Shown here piece after piece: positions 34,378 through 43,353 of a DNA stretch of 64,000 bases. The number at the start of each line of letters is the position of its first letter. The first letter of the stretch is position 1. The DNA comes from an uncultured Flavobacteriaceae bacterium (lineage in GTDB: Bacteria; Bacteroidota; Bacteroidia; Flavobacteriales; Flavobacteriaceae). The stretch covers positions 1 through 64,000 of the forward strand of contig CANMSB010000010.1 in assembly GCA_947500445.1 (NCBI GenBank), given 5' to 3'. The position numbers were made by a program, and so were the translations under genes. The notes below the pieces were generated by a model. It was not told where the DNA came from. It saw only the letters and a list, made by a program, of their open reading frames with translations, and did no database searches.

Positions 34378-35763
34378 CTATTTAGCCGTTGAAGTTTGAC
34401 TGTCGAACAGATATACCAAACTGGCCATGGCTGCTGCTCCCAATTCGAGCTCTCGTTTGTTAATGTGTTCAAAAGTATCGTTTTCGGCATGGTGGTGGTC
34501 AAAATACCGCTGCGAATCCGGACGAAGTCCTGCCAAAACGATACCCTCTTGTTTTAAGGGGTTGATATCGGCACCTCCGTACCCTTTTTCAAAAATGTGT
34601 AGCAAATACGGTTCAAACAGGCCTTTCCAGTTCTGTATTTTTTTCAGATCCGCATCGGAACAATCGAAAGTGAAACCTCTTGGGGTAAAGCCTCCCGAAT
34701 CGCTCTCCAGGGCAAACACATGTTTTTCTCCTTTGTCCTTAGCAACTGCAGCATATTCGTTACCGCCCCGCAAACCGTTTTCCTCGTTCATGAACAACAC
34801 CGCACGAATGGTGTGCCGTGGTCGGTATCCGGTCTTTTTCAAGAGGCGCAATACCTCCATACTCTGCACACAACCGGCTCCATCGTCATGGGAACCGTCC
34901 CCAAGGTCCCACGAATCCAAATGCCCGCCAACGACCATCACTTTCTCGGGGTGGACACTTCCGGTTATTTCCCCAATGACATTGAACGAATCGACATCTT
35001 CCAGTTGCTTGCAATTTTGACGGAAATAAAAATTGATATTCGGTTTTAACTTCAATGTAGTACTCAAAAATTGCGCGCCATTGGTACTTATGGCCGCAGC
35101 GGGAATCCGGTCTTTTACGGGAGTATCCCCGTAGCCCATGGATCCCGTGTGTGGAAAATCGTCCATACGAAGGTTCATCGAACGCACGATAACGCCTACT
35201 GCTCCGTGCTTGGCCGCTGCTTCGGCTCCCGAATACCGCTGATCCACACAACCCGAATATGCGCTAAACGTATTGATCAAAGTCGGTTCCATGGGCCTGT
35301 TAAAAAACACGATTTTCCCTTCCACCTTGTCCTTGCCAAGTTGTTCCAGTTCTTCAATGCCCTGTACCTCGACCACATTTGCCTTAAGACCGCCCACCGG
35401 GGTTGCCACTGAACCTCCCAGAGCGCAGATGGGCAGATTGGTCGTTATTCCTGGGTCGGTTTCTAAATAGGCGAACTCGGGATTTCCCCGTACCCATTTC
35501 GGAACTTTTACCGGCTGCAGCCAAACCTTGTCCAGGCCAAGTGAATCCATCTGTTTTTTAGTGTAGGTCACCGCCAATTCGGCCTCAACGGATCCTGACA
35601 AACGACCACCGATCTGATTGGAGAGGTGACCAAGCCATTGGTAGGCCTTACCCTCCGTCAGTGCGGCATCAAAAAGCATTTTCAACTGTTTTTCATCTTC
35701 CGTCTGGGCCTTGGCCATTCCGAACCAACCTACGACCAGCAATAAAACGATTCCTTTATTCAT
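34378..35763 (-). CDS. secreted M28-family metallopeptidase
   Basis: 461 residues from the ATG at 35763, chosen because it places a signal peptide (NKGIVLLLVVGWFGMAKAQ) at the very N-terminus; an upstream start at 35832 would add 23 residues. A protease-associated domain spans about 120-230. The zinc-dependent peptidase then shows GGHLDSWDLGDGSHDDGAG (His and bridging Asp), MNEENGLRGG (catalytic and ligand Glu), ALESDSGG and a C-terminal HHHAENDTFEHI. It resembles carboxypeptidase Q. It acts on peptides in the periplasm or outside the cell. Confidence 0.9.
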   Translation of the reverse strand: MNKGIVLLLVVGWFGMAKAQTEDEKQLKMLFDAALTEGKAYQWLGHLSNQIGGRLSGSVEAELAVTYTKKQMDSLGLDKVWLQPVKVPKWVRGNPEFAYLETDPGITTNLPICALGGSVATPVGGLKANVVEVQGIEELEQLGKDKVEGKIVFFNRPMEPTLINTFSAYSGCVDQRYSGAEAAAKHGAVGVIVRSMNLRMDDFPHTGSMGYGDTPVKDRIPAAAISTNGAQFLSTTLKLKPNINFYFRQNCKQLEDVDSFNVIGEITGSVHPEKVMVVGGHLDSWDLGDGSHDDGAGCVQSMEVLRLLKKTGYRPRHTIRAVLFMNEENGLRGGNEYAAVAKDKGEKHVFALESDSGGFTPRGFTFDCSDADLKKIQNWKGLFEPYLLHIFEKGYGGADINPLKQEGIVLAGLRPDSQRYFDHHHAENDTFEHINKRELELGAAAMASLVYLFDSQTSTAK

Positions 35764-35885
35764 CTTTTTAAAATTTTGTAGTCCGCTGGAAATGAAGAAA
35801 CTAAAAATTTCTGCAAATTCAGTAATTCGCATAAACTTATTTTAATCATCTCGGTAGGGTATGCTTAAAAAAGTTTATGCTCGTT

Positions 35886-36770
35886 TCATAACGCTTCTTT
35901 TTCCAACTGTTTTTTATATGCTTCCAGGTTTGCCTGTATTTTAGGGTCTAAACTTGGTTCCTTAATATCGGAATATTCCCGCAACTTTTTTGAAAGGATC
36001 TCGGCAAAAATGACTCTTGCCGCTTTTTTATTATCCGCCGGTAACACATACCAGGGGGCGTGCGGCTTGGAGGTGTTGTTGATCGCTTCCTGATAACATT
36101 CCTGATACCTGTCCCACAACTGCCGTTCTTTTAGGTCGCCGGGCGAAAACTTCCAGTTTTTCTCCTTTAATTCCAATCTTCTTAAAAGCCGTTTTCGCTG
36201 TTCCTCTTTGGATAGGTTTAGAAAAAATTTAATAATAATCGTTCCGTTTTCGGCCAAATGTTTTTCAAAGGCATTGATCTGTTCAAAACGGCGGTCCCAG
36301 AACGACTGATCCACGTCCGCTACCTTTTCGATACCGGGCAAGTGTTCTCCCATCAGATATTCGGGGTGCACCCGGGTGACCAAAACGTTTTCATAGTGGG
36401 TACGGTTAAAAACCCCGAACTTCCCTTTGGCAGGCAGCGCAATATAGTGGCGCCAAAGAAAATCGTGCCCAAGTTCCAAAGCCGTGGGTACCTTAAAACT
36501 GTGTACCGTAATACCGCGAACGTTAAAGTCTTTAAAGACCTCCCGTATCAAGCTGTCCTTACCCGCGGTATCCATACCCTGTATACAGATTAGCACACTG
36601 TATTTGCCGTGTGCGTATAGGGTATTTTGAAAGTCCCCCAAGGGCTCACGGATTTTTTCCAGTAGCTTTTTCAATGCTTTATCGGACATCCCCAAATCGG
36701 TATGGGTGGGCATATTGGATAACTGTATCCCCTCTTTTACGCGATAGGCTTCCGTTTCTATTTTATCCAT
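35886..36770 (-). CDS. ppk2: polyphosphate kinase 2 family protein
   Basis: 294 residues, full length for single-domain PPK2. It moves phosphate between polyphosphate and nucleotides. Walker A is GMDTAGKDS; the Walker B/lid region includes FGVFNRTHYENVLVTRVHPE, and RKRLLRRLE is the lid arginine segment. PALEL-like HSFKVPTALELGHDFLWRHY follows the P-loop. Which nucleotides it prefers (class I-III) is not decided here. Stands alone between the M28 gene and a divergent secreted protein. Confidence 0.93.
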   Translation of the reverse strand: MDKIETEAYRVKEGIQLSNMPTHTDLGMSDKALKKLLEKIREPLGDFQNTLYAHGKYSVLICIQGMDTAGKDSLIREVFKDFNVRGITVHSFKVPTALELGHDFLWRHYIALPAKGKFGVFNRTHYENVLVTRVHPEYLMGEHLPGIEKVADVDQSFWDRRFEQINAFEKHLAENGTIIIKFFLNLSKEEQRKRLLRRLELKEKNWKFSPGDLKERQLWDRYQECYQEAINNTSKPHAPWYVLPADNKKAARVIFAEILSKKLREYSDIKEPSLDPKIQANLEAYKKQLEKEAL

Positions 36771-36964
36771 ACCGAAATATAGAATTTTTTGCTCGTTGAA
36801 CGGTACAAATTGTTAAAAAAAACAGTAGTTCGACAATCTTTGTAAACGCTTTATCCAAAAAAAACGAAAGGGGGTGTCATGTGTCGAAAAAAATAGCCAT
36901 CCAAGTCTTTTCTTATTAAATTCGCAATACGCCAAACCTACCGAATCGAAAGCAAACTACCGTC

Positions 36965-37660
36965 ATGAAAGAGCTATACCCGCTTAGTTGCGCTCTTCTT
37001 TTATTATTGATGACCTCGTTAAAACCTAACGATGCTTGCGAGTACGCGCAATCGAATATCCATTTTATTAAGACACAAACGGAAAAAGCACTTTCCAAAG
37101 AAGATATCAATCTTACCCGCTATCATGCCTATAAGGCATTGAACGCAATCGAAAAATCAAAACAACATATGAAGGAATGTGGTTGCGACCATGCTACCGT
37201 AGGTATAGAGGAAAGCAACCATTTGCTAAAAGAGGCGACCAAAGTAGAAAGTATCTCCGACTCAAAAAACCTTTTGAAACGCTCGCTGCTCAACACTGAA
37301 GAAAGTCTTGGTGCCATCGTCGCGCATGCCGCAGATAAAAAAACACCTTTACCTAATGTTCCGAAAGACAGTTTGGGATCGCGACACGTTGTGGTGGCAG
37401 AAGCAAAACGAATCGAACAGCCTTCGGAGGAACTTAAAAAGAACATTGATAGTGCACTGGAAAAATATCGGGTGAGTTTGGACGAAGTGGTGATTACCGT
37501 CGATTGTAAAGCGGCCCGGGAATTCGCACAAGAAATTTATGAGGAATGTGAAGAGGAACTGTTACAGCCCAACCTCTCCGAAGGTCGAAAATACTACAAC
37601 CTTAAAACAAAAAAAATAACCGCCGCCGCGTTGTCCCAAATCGGTGAATGCGAATACTGA
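36965..37660 (+). CDS. secreted helical protein of unknown function
   Basis: 231 residues. The signal peptide is short (ELYPLSCALLLLLMTSLKPNDA). The mature protein is charged and predicted alpha-helical, with a heptad-like central part (KSKQHMKECGCDHATVG, then NHLLKEATKVESISDSKNLL). It has several cysteines, including CGC near 68. The C-terminus is acidic, then NLKTKKITAAALSQIGECEY. No family recognised. It converges on the NtrC-like gene with 70 bases between. Confidence 0.72.
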   Translation: MKELYPLSCALLLLLMTSLKPNDACEYAQSNIHFIKTQTEKALSKEDINLTRYHAYKALNAIEKSKQHMKECGCDHATVGIEESNHLLKEATKVESISDSKNLLKRSLLNTEESLGAIVAHAADKKTPLPNVPKDSLGSRHVVVAEAKRIEQPSEELKKNIDSALEKYRVSLDEVVITVDCKAAREFAQEIYEECEEELLQPNLSEGRKYYNLKTKKITAAALSQIGECEY

Positions 37661-37730
37661 TGGATTCCTATTTACGGGTACTACGTTTACAGTGCTACTT
37701 TTGTATGATGGTCCGAACACTGCCGGTTAC

Positions 37731-38894
37731 TTATTTGCTAGCAAACAGTTTTACATCGGCTTCGGTTACTTCCGTCCCGCCCAATATGATCAACCGTTCC
37801 ACTACATTGCGCAGTTCCCGAATGTTACCGGTCCAATCGTAACCCTGCAACAATTTTACGGCACCGGAAGAAAAACGCTTGTCCGGAATACCTTGTTCGG
37901 AAGTAATCTTTTTTGAAAAGTGGCCGATCAATAGCGGAATATCGTTCCTTCGATCGTTGAGCGCGGGTACTTTGATCAGGATTACTGCCAGCCTATGGTA
38001 GAGGTCTTCTCGAAATTTTCCGTCCTCAATTTCTTTTTTCAGGTTTTTGTTGGTTGCTGCGAGGACCCGTACGTTTACTTTAATATCCTTATCGGAACCC
38101 ACCCTACTGATCTTACTTTCCTGCAATGCCCGAAGCACCTTTGCTTGGGCCGAAAGGCTCATGTCACCGATCTCATCTAAAAAAATGGTTCCTTTATTGG
38201 CCGCTTCAAATTTTCCGGCACGATCTTTTACAGCAGAGGTAAAGGCGCCTTTTACATGGCCAAAAAGTTCGCTTTCGATAAGCTCGGACGGTATTGCAGC
38301 GCAATTGACCTCTATAAAAGGTGCCCCGCTCCTTGCACTTTTTTCATGCAACCAATGTGCCACGAGTTCTTTTCCGGTTCCATTGGAACCGGTAATCAGC
38401 ACCCTTGCATCGGTCGGTGCCACTTTTTCGATCATGTCCTTAATAGCGGTAATTTCATCGCTATCCCCGATCATTTCGTAATTCTTACTTACCTTTTTCT
38501 TTAAGATTTTATTTTCGACCACCAATTCCTTTCGGTCCAGGGCATTTCGGACCGTGGTCAACAAGCGATTTAAATCGGGCGGTTTTGAGATATAGTCAAA
38601 GGCCCCGGCGCGCATGGTATTTACGGCAGTATCCAAATCTCCGTGGCCCGAAATCATGATAAACGGGATTTCCGGTTTGATTTTTTTTGCGGCCTCCAAC
38701 ACTTCTACACCGTCCATCTTTGGCATCTTAATATCACAGAGCACCAGATCATAGTCATTGTTCTTGATGGTCTCCAAACCTTTGAGACCGTCTTCGGCTT
38801 CCTCCACCGTGTATGCGTCGTTCTCTTCGGAAAGTATTTTTACCAATACCCTTCGAATTGCAGCCTCATCCTCTATAACCAGTATTTTTGACAT
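37731..38894 (-). CDS. NtrC-family sigma-54 response regulator without a C-terminal DNA-binding domain
   Basis: 387 residues. Receiver domain about 1-120 (VIEDEAAIRR; phospho-Asp in LCDIKMPKMDG). AAA+ domain about 145-375: Walker A ITGSNGTGKE, the sigma-54 contact loop as GAFTSA instead of the usual GAFTGA, Walker B IFLDEIGDMS and the R-finger region. It stops right after GNIRELRNVVERLII plus a short tail, so the Fis-type helix-turn-helix that normally follows is missing. It may act from solution or through a partner. Last gene of an operon starting with grpE or the ABC pair; starts 10 bases after the DUF6268 stop. Confidence 0.9.
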   Translation of the reverse strand: MSKILVIEDEAAIRRVLVKILSEENDAYTVEEAEDGLKGLETIKNNDYDLVLCDIKMPKMDGVEVLEAAKKIKPEIPFIMISGHGDLDTAVNTMRAGAFDYISKPPDLNRLLTTVRNALDRKELVVENKILKKKVSKNYEMIGDSDEITAIKDMIEKVAPTDARVLITGSNGTGKELVAHWLHEKSARSGAPFIEVNCAAIPSELIESELFGHVKGAFTSAVKDRAGKFEAANKGTIFLDEIGDMSLSAQAKVLRALQESKISRVGSDKDIKVNVRVLAATNKNLKKEIEDGKFREDLYHRLAVILIKVPALNDRRNDIPLLIGHFSKKITSEQGIPDKRFSSGAVKLLQGYDWTGNIRELRNVVERLIILGGTEVTEADVKLFASK

Positions 38895-38904
38895 GTTGCC
38901 CTTT

Positions 38905-39792
38905 TTAAAAAATTGCTATTTTAAATCCTGTCCGAAGATAAAAATTTCCTTCATCATTCAGGGTAAACGCCCTATCTCTATTTCCGTCCCTAATCAGTCC
39001 TTCCTGTATTACGGAATAGCCCGCAAGGGCATACAACGAAATCATCTTGTTGAATTTATACTGATAGCCTACCGCCCCCACTAAGGCGGATAAGGAAATG
39101 GAAGCACCCACTATATCGTCCGGCAATGCGATTTCGTTTTGAATGTTGACAAAATAACCGTCGAGAAACAGAACGGACTGAAACTCGTGGGTATCGTTCA
39201 GGTGGTATTTGAAATCCATTCGGGGAATTCCCAAAGTATAGGACCATTTCGGGTGAAACCGTTTGTTGTAATTGATTACGGGAAGTGGGTAGGGCAAACC
39301 GGTGGCACTGTTAAAACTCAATCCTAAAATCAAGCGTTCCGGTTTTTCATTGGATGCCATGTCCTTCCAAAAAAGTAGGGAACCGTTGATCAAAAAATCG
39401 TTGTTATCGATACCACGCTCAAAATTAGAGGCCAGACGGGGGGTCAATATGGTGACCATACGCCAATCGGGATGTATCTTACAGATATAGCCCAAATTTA
39501 AATCGACAATATGTAAACGTTCTAAGGTTTGCACTTCAAAAGGCAGGGCAACATCGAACTCGAACTCGTATCGATTGTATTCCATTCCCGTTACCAAATA
39601 CCGTTCTTCCCCTAATTTGACAGGAACGTTTACCGCGGCACGATAACGGTTGGTGCGTATCCCAAATTGGTTTTCGGGTATTACCGTATACTCCAAACGA
39701 AACAGATCGGTCGTCTGCCCTTGTACGGAACAGAACGAACCAAGAAAAAGAAACAAAACGGCCATGGACCGTTGTAGCGACGGTATGATCAT
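38905..39792 (-). CDS. outer-membrane beta-barrel protein (DUF6268-like)
   Basis: 295 residues. Signal peptide MAVLFLFLGSFCSVQGQ; the rest alternates hydrophobic and polar residues in strands typical of an outer-membrane barrel, ending FYLRTGFKIAIF. The family name DUF6268 is from memory. Its start overlaps the stop of the mscS gene by 4 bases (ATGA), a sign of translational coupling. Whether it forms a pore is unknown. Confidence 0.8.
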   Translation of the reverse strand: MIIPSLQRSMAVLFLFLGSFCSVQGQTTDLFRLEYTVIPENQFGIRTNRYRAAVNVPVKLGEERYLVTGMEYNRYEFEFDVALPFEVQTLERLHIVDLNLGYICKIHPDWRMVTILTPRLASNFERGIDNNDFLINGSLLFWKDMASNEKPERLILGLSFNSATGLPYPLPVINYNKRFHPKWSYTLGIPRMDFKYHLNDTHEFQSVLFLDGYFVNIQNEIALPDDIVGASISLSALVGAVGYQYKFNKMISLYALAGYSVIQEGLIRDGNRDRAFTLNDEGNFYLRTGFKIAIF

Positions 39793-40697
39793 GAACTGGG
39801 TTTCTGCTGAAATAGGTGTACATCTCTTTGGGGGAAAGGAATAACAATATGGTTTTCCCGAAATTTAGCTTCGATGCGATACCGCATCGCACTCTTTATT
39901 TTTGGACCACCGAAACTGTCATTGATATAAAACTGTAAGGAAAATAGCAATGCAGAATCTCCAAAATCCTCGAAGAGCACAAAGGGTTTCGGGCTGTTCA
40001 GTACCCCTTGCTGTTCTTGGGCCACCTCTTCTAAAATTGTAGTGACCAAGGCGACATCACTACCATAGGCCACACCGACCATTACGGCCTCCCGGGTGGT
40101 CTTATGGTTTTGGGTATAGTTGTAAATGGTTTCGCTAATGAATTTATGGTTGGGAATGATGATTACCTTATCATCCCGGGTAATCGCCCTAGTGGTCCGA
40201 AGTTTTATTTCGAACACCCGCCCGACCTTATCGTCAACTTCTATTATATCCCCTACGTGCAACGATTTGTCCAATATGATAAAAACACCCGCTATAACAT
40301 CTTGAAAAAGTTCTTGCAATGCAAGTCCCAAACCTACAAACAAGGCCGCCGAAGCGGTAATCAAAATGGTAATATCGATACCTGCAGCACTTACGGTAAG
40401 CAACACCACAATGATGTACACCACATATTTGATGAACTTGAAGATACTGATGAACTTCAATTTGTCATCGGGTTCCATTTTCCGCACAAAAAGATTACGG
40501 AGCCATTTTAACACAAAACTTGTGGAAATAAAGGCGATGGAAAGTAACAGCAAAAGCCCTATGGTAATGTTAATGGAGTTATCGCCCTCTCCCAGATGTA
40601 GGCCAATATCCAAAAACTGTTTTACCGATTCCCAAACGTCCTCTTTCAACGTATCCTCAACAACAGTACCTTTTTCCTGCATCAATATCGCAACCAT
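39789..40697 (-). CDS. MscS-family mechanosensitive channel
   Basis: 302 residues. Three hydrophobic segments end in the pore helix GLGLALQELFQDVIAGVFI, then the beta domain (HVGDIIEVDDKVGRVFEI, TRDDKVIIIPNHKF) and the C-terminal alpha/beta vestibule. Such channels open under membrane tension and release small solutes. The first ATG overlaps the end of the ABC permease gene by 16 bases; a second ATG at 40682 overlaps its stop as TGATG and may be the true start (297 residues). Confidence 0.92.
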   Translation of the reverse strand: MVAILMQEKGTVVEDTLKEDVWESVKQFLDIGLHLGEGDNSINITIGLLLLLSIAFISTSFVLKWLRNLFVRKMEPDDKLKFISIFKFIKYVVYIIVVLLTVSAAGIDITILITASAALFVGLGLALQELFQDVIAGVFIILDKSLHVGDIIEVDDKVGRVFEIKLRTTRAITRDDKVIIIPNHKFISETIYNYTQNHKTTREAVMVGVAYGSDVALVTTILEEVAQEQQGVLNSPKPFVLFEDFGDSALLFSLQFYINDSFGGPKIKSAMRYRIEAKFRENHIVIPFPQRDVHLFQQKPSS

Positions 40698-42022
40698 TTG
40701 AACAGTTCTTTATAACTGGGCTTTTTCCCATACATTAAAATACCGACCCTATAAATTTTCGCGGCAAACCAAACAATTCCCATAAAAGTACCGATTAAAA
40801 GAAGAATGGAAATAACCAACTGCCAAATCGGTACGCCACCTTCGCCTATGCCCCAAGGCAAACGCATCATCATTACGATCGGGGAGGTAAGCGGAAAAAT
40901 GGAAAACCCGACCGCGATCGGTCCGTGCGGATTGTTAAACACTGAAAAGAATCCTACGTATATGGCCAATACCAAAGGAATAATAATCGGAAAAATAAAT
41001 TGTTGCGTGTCCGTTTCATTATCGACAGCTGCGCCAATAGCGGCATAAATGGAGCTATAGATCAAATACCCCAAAACAAAATATACCAGAAAGAAGCCGA
41101 CCAGGGTAAAAATGGGAATCTTGAAAATTTCCTGCGCATACAACGCGAACATTTCATTGGTCGCCGGCATGGCGGTGGGCAATTGACCGGTGGCATCGGC
41201 AATCATAACGGGACCGGTGCGCAATGTGGCCAAATCCATATCGAGCAGGGCCAAAGCGAGTAGCAACAATATACTGGCCGAAACGATCCAAATAGTGAAT
41301 TGGGTAATTCCCGCCAAAGAGGTGCCAATTATTTTACCCAACATGAGTTGAAAGGGTTTTACCGACGAAATAATGACCTCTATAATCCTACTGGTTTTCT
41401 CTTCGATTACGCTACGCATGACAAACCCGCCATAGATGATAATGAACATCATGATCAAATAACCAAAGGCCCCACCAATGGCCGCTTTTATCTCATTAAA
41501 ATGTTTTAAGTTCTGTTCCCCCGAAAAGGTGGCAATGTTTACCTCGTAGCGGGAGTCCACCATGGCATAGTCTTTAGGACTGACCCCCATTTCCTGAAGT
41601 CGCCGCTGCCGTAGGCGTTCTTCAAAAACAGCTTCTATCTTTTCCAACACCAGGGTATTGGGCGTGTTTTTTGAGAAAAAATATGACGCTTCCGCTACCG
41701 CTTCCAAGGTCTTTTTTTGAGGGATATGCAGCAGTCCGGTGTATCCCATTTTTTCCGTAGAGTCCTTGGCGGTCTCAATATCCAAATCGAACAGACGCAC
41801 ATAGGATGTACTTTCCGTAGTATGAAAATCGGTAGAGAAATAATCACTTTCGTTCAAAATGGCAATAATCCGTTTTTCCCCATCGTTCAGCTGCGCCAGA
41901 TAAGCGACCAACACCACCAGCCCCACCATTAAAATAGGGCTCAAAAAAGTCATTACCACAAACGATCTATTGCGGACCTTGGCCAGGTATTCCCGTTTGA
42001 TGATCAACCGTAATTTACCCAT
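40682..42022 (-). CDS. ABC transporter permease, NatB-like
   Basis: 446 residues. The first helix comes after LRLIIKREYLAKVRNRSF, typical of the ABC-2 family; a large extracytoplasmic domain follows (about 45-190), then five or six more helices ending near 430. With the preceding ATPase it resembles the NatAB sodium exporter, and the substrate may be sodium or something else. It overlaps the natA-like gene by 8 bases and the mscS gene by 16. Confidence 0.9.
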   Translation of the reverse strand: MGKLRLIIKREYLAKVRNRSFVVMTFLSPILMVGLVVLVAYLAQLNDGEKRIIAILNESDYFSTDFHTTESTSYVRLFDLDIETAKDSTEKMGYTGLLHIPQKKTLEAVAEASYFFSKNTPNTLVLEKIEAVFEERLRQRRLQEMGVSPKDYAMVDSRYEVNIATFSGEQNLKHFNEIKAAIGGAFGYLIMMFIIIYGGFVMRSVIEEKTSRIIEVIISSVKPFQLMLGKIIGTSLAGITQFTIWIVSASILLLLALALLDMDLATLRTGPVMIADATGQLPTAMPATNEMFALYAQEIFKIPIFTLVGFFLVYFVLGYLIYSSIYAAIGAAVDNETDTQQFIFPIIIPLVLAIYVGFFSVFNNPHGPIAVGFSIFPLTSPIVMMMRLPWGIGEGGVPIWQLVISILLLIGTFMGIVWFAAKIYRVGILMYGKKPSYKELFKWLRY

Positions 42023-42950
42023 TGTTCCCTTTTTCTTTTACGGTTCTTATAAAAATATCATTTGCGGAGGGCACGATTTCCTCAAAACGTTGTACCCTTC
42101 CTTTTTCGGAAAGTGCGGACAGTAAGGAGCGTGAATCGTCCGAAGGAAGTTGTACCGTAAAGCCCAGCTGCTTTTCTTCCTGATCGAACTCCGTTTGGGA
42201 CAGTTTAAATTTTTCTTCCAGTTCCCCGAGCACCGAAGTACCCCGGTCCGATACCATGGCCACCCGAAACGTATTATTCTTATATGCCTTTTTTATCTCC
42301 GAAAGCCTGCCATCGAGTATTTTTTCCGACCGGTGCAATAATGCGATATGCTCGCACAGTTCCTCTACGGACTCCATTCTGTGGGTGGAAAAAATAATGG
42401 AGGTCCCCTTCTCCTTTAAGGCCAAAATCTCATCTTTTATCAAGCTGGCGTTAATGGGGTCGAAACCGCTGAACGGTTCGTCAAAAATCAGCAGGCGCGG
42501 CTCGTGCAACACGGTAACCACGAACTGTATTTTTTGTGCCATTCCCTTTGATAGTTCCTGAACTTTTTTGTTCCACCAATCACCGATTTCCAGTCGTTCG
42601 AACCAATACAGCAACCGCTTTTTCGCTTCCCTTTTATCCAAACCCTTCAACTGGGCCAAATACAGCGCCTGCTCCCCTACCTTCATGCTTTTGTACAACC
42701 CCCTTTCCTCCGGCAAATAACCGATTTGCGTAATATGTTCCGGTCGTAAGGGTTCACCGTTGAACAGAAGAGCCCCCTGATCGGGATACGAAATTTGGTT
42801 GATGATACGGATAAGCGTGGTTTTACCGGCCCCATTGGGACCGAGCAGGCCATAAATGCAGTTTTCGGGTATTTCCAGGGAAACGCTATCGAGCGCGGTG
42901 TAGTTTCCAAATCGTTTGGTGACTTCCTTAGCTACCAAAATAGTGTTCAT
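42015..42950 (-). CDS. ABC transporter ATPase, NatA-like
   Basis: 311 residues from ATG 42950 (MNTILVAKEVTKRFG); the upstream frame to 43016 adds 22 residues with no domain and is not used. Walker A GPNGAGKTT, Q-loop IGYLPEERGLYK, signature ELSKGMAQK, Walker B LLIFDEPFSGFD. The C-terminal about 90 residues form the usual DUF4162-type tail (AYKNNTFRVAM). It powers the permease that overlaps it downstream. Confidence 0.93.
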   Translation of the reverse strand: MNTILVAKEVTKRFGNYTALDSVSLEIPENCIYGLLGPNGAGKTTLIRIINQISYPDQGALLFNGEPLRPEHITQIGYLPEERGLYKSMKVGEQALYLAQLKGLDKREAKKRLLYWFERLEIGDWWNKKVQELSKGMAQKIQFVVTVLHEPRLLIFDEPFSGFDPINASLIKDEILALKEKGTSIIFSTHRMESVEELCEHIALLHRSEKILDGRLSEIKKAYKNNTFRVAMVSDRGTSVLGELEEKFKLSQTEFDQEEKQLGFTVQLPSDDSRSLLSALSEKGRVQRFEEIVPSANDIFIRTVKEKGNNG

Positions 42951-43353
42951 GCACGCAATTTTCCCAAAGATAGCTAAATGCCCCCAACAGTCATTTGCAA
43001 ATGGCAACTTTAGCACCCATCATTTTTATTGGCGCTAGGGTACCATTTTATGCTCCAAAAAAAGACCATTCATACACCCGGTAGTATCGTGCTTCTTATG
43101 ACGTATATTTCAACGAAAATATCCCAGAATCATAAAAAGCGGGGAATATGGTCCAACGATGTTGTCGGGGAAAATGTACCCGATGGAAGGGTTTTTCCAT
43201 CAGGTTAAACGTTTGAGCAGGCCCTAAAAAACAAAACCCACCCTTAAATGAATAAGGATGGGAAAAAAATTGCTATGAAAAAGAAAATTAGTATTGGTCT
43301 CCCAATACTGTTCCAAATATACGTTTTTATTTTAAAAACGAAATTAAAATATG
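42951..43353. other. 403-base spacer between dnaJ and the ABC genes
   Basis: No gene. It holds a dnaJ terminator (separate entry) and an 8-base palindrome, AGTATTGG-tctc-CCAATACT, at 43289-43308. The spacer implies that the ABC-mscS-regulator genes have their own promoter. Confidence 0.5.
43237..43262 (-). terminator. terminator after dnaJ
   Basis: On the minus strand CCCATCCTTA, six-base loop, TAAGGGTGGG, followed by a T-rich run; about 90 bases after the dnaJ stop. Confidence 0.7.
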
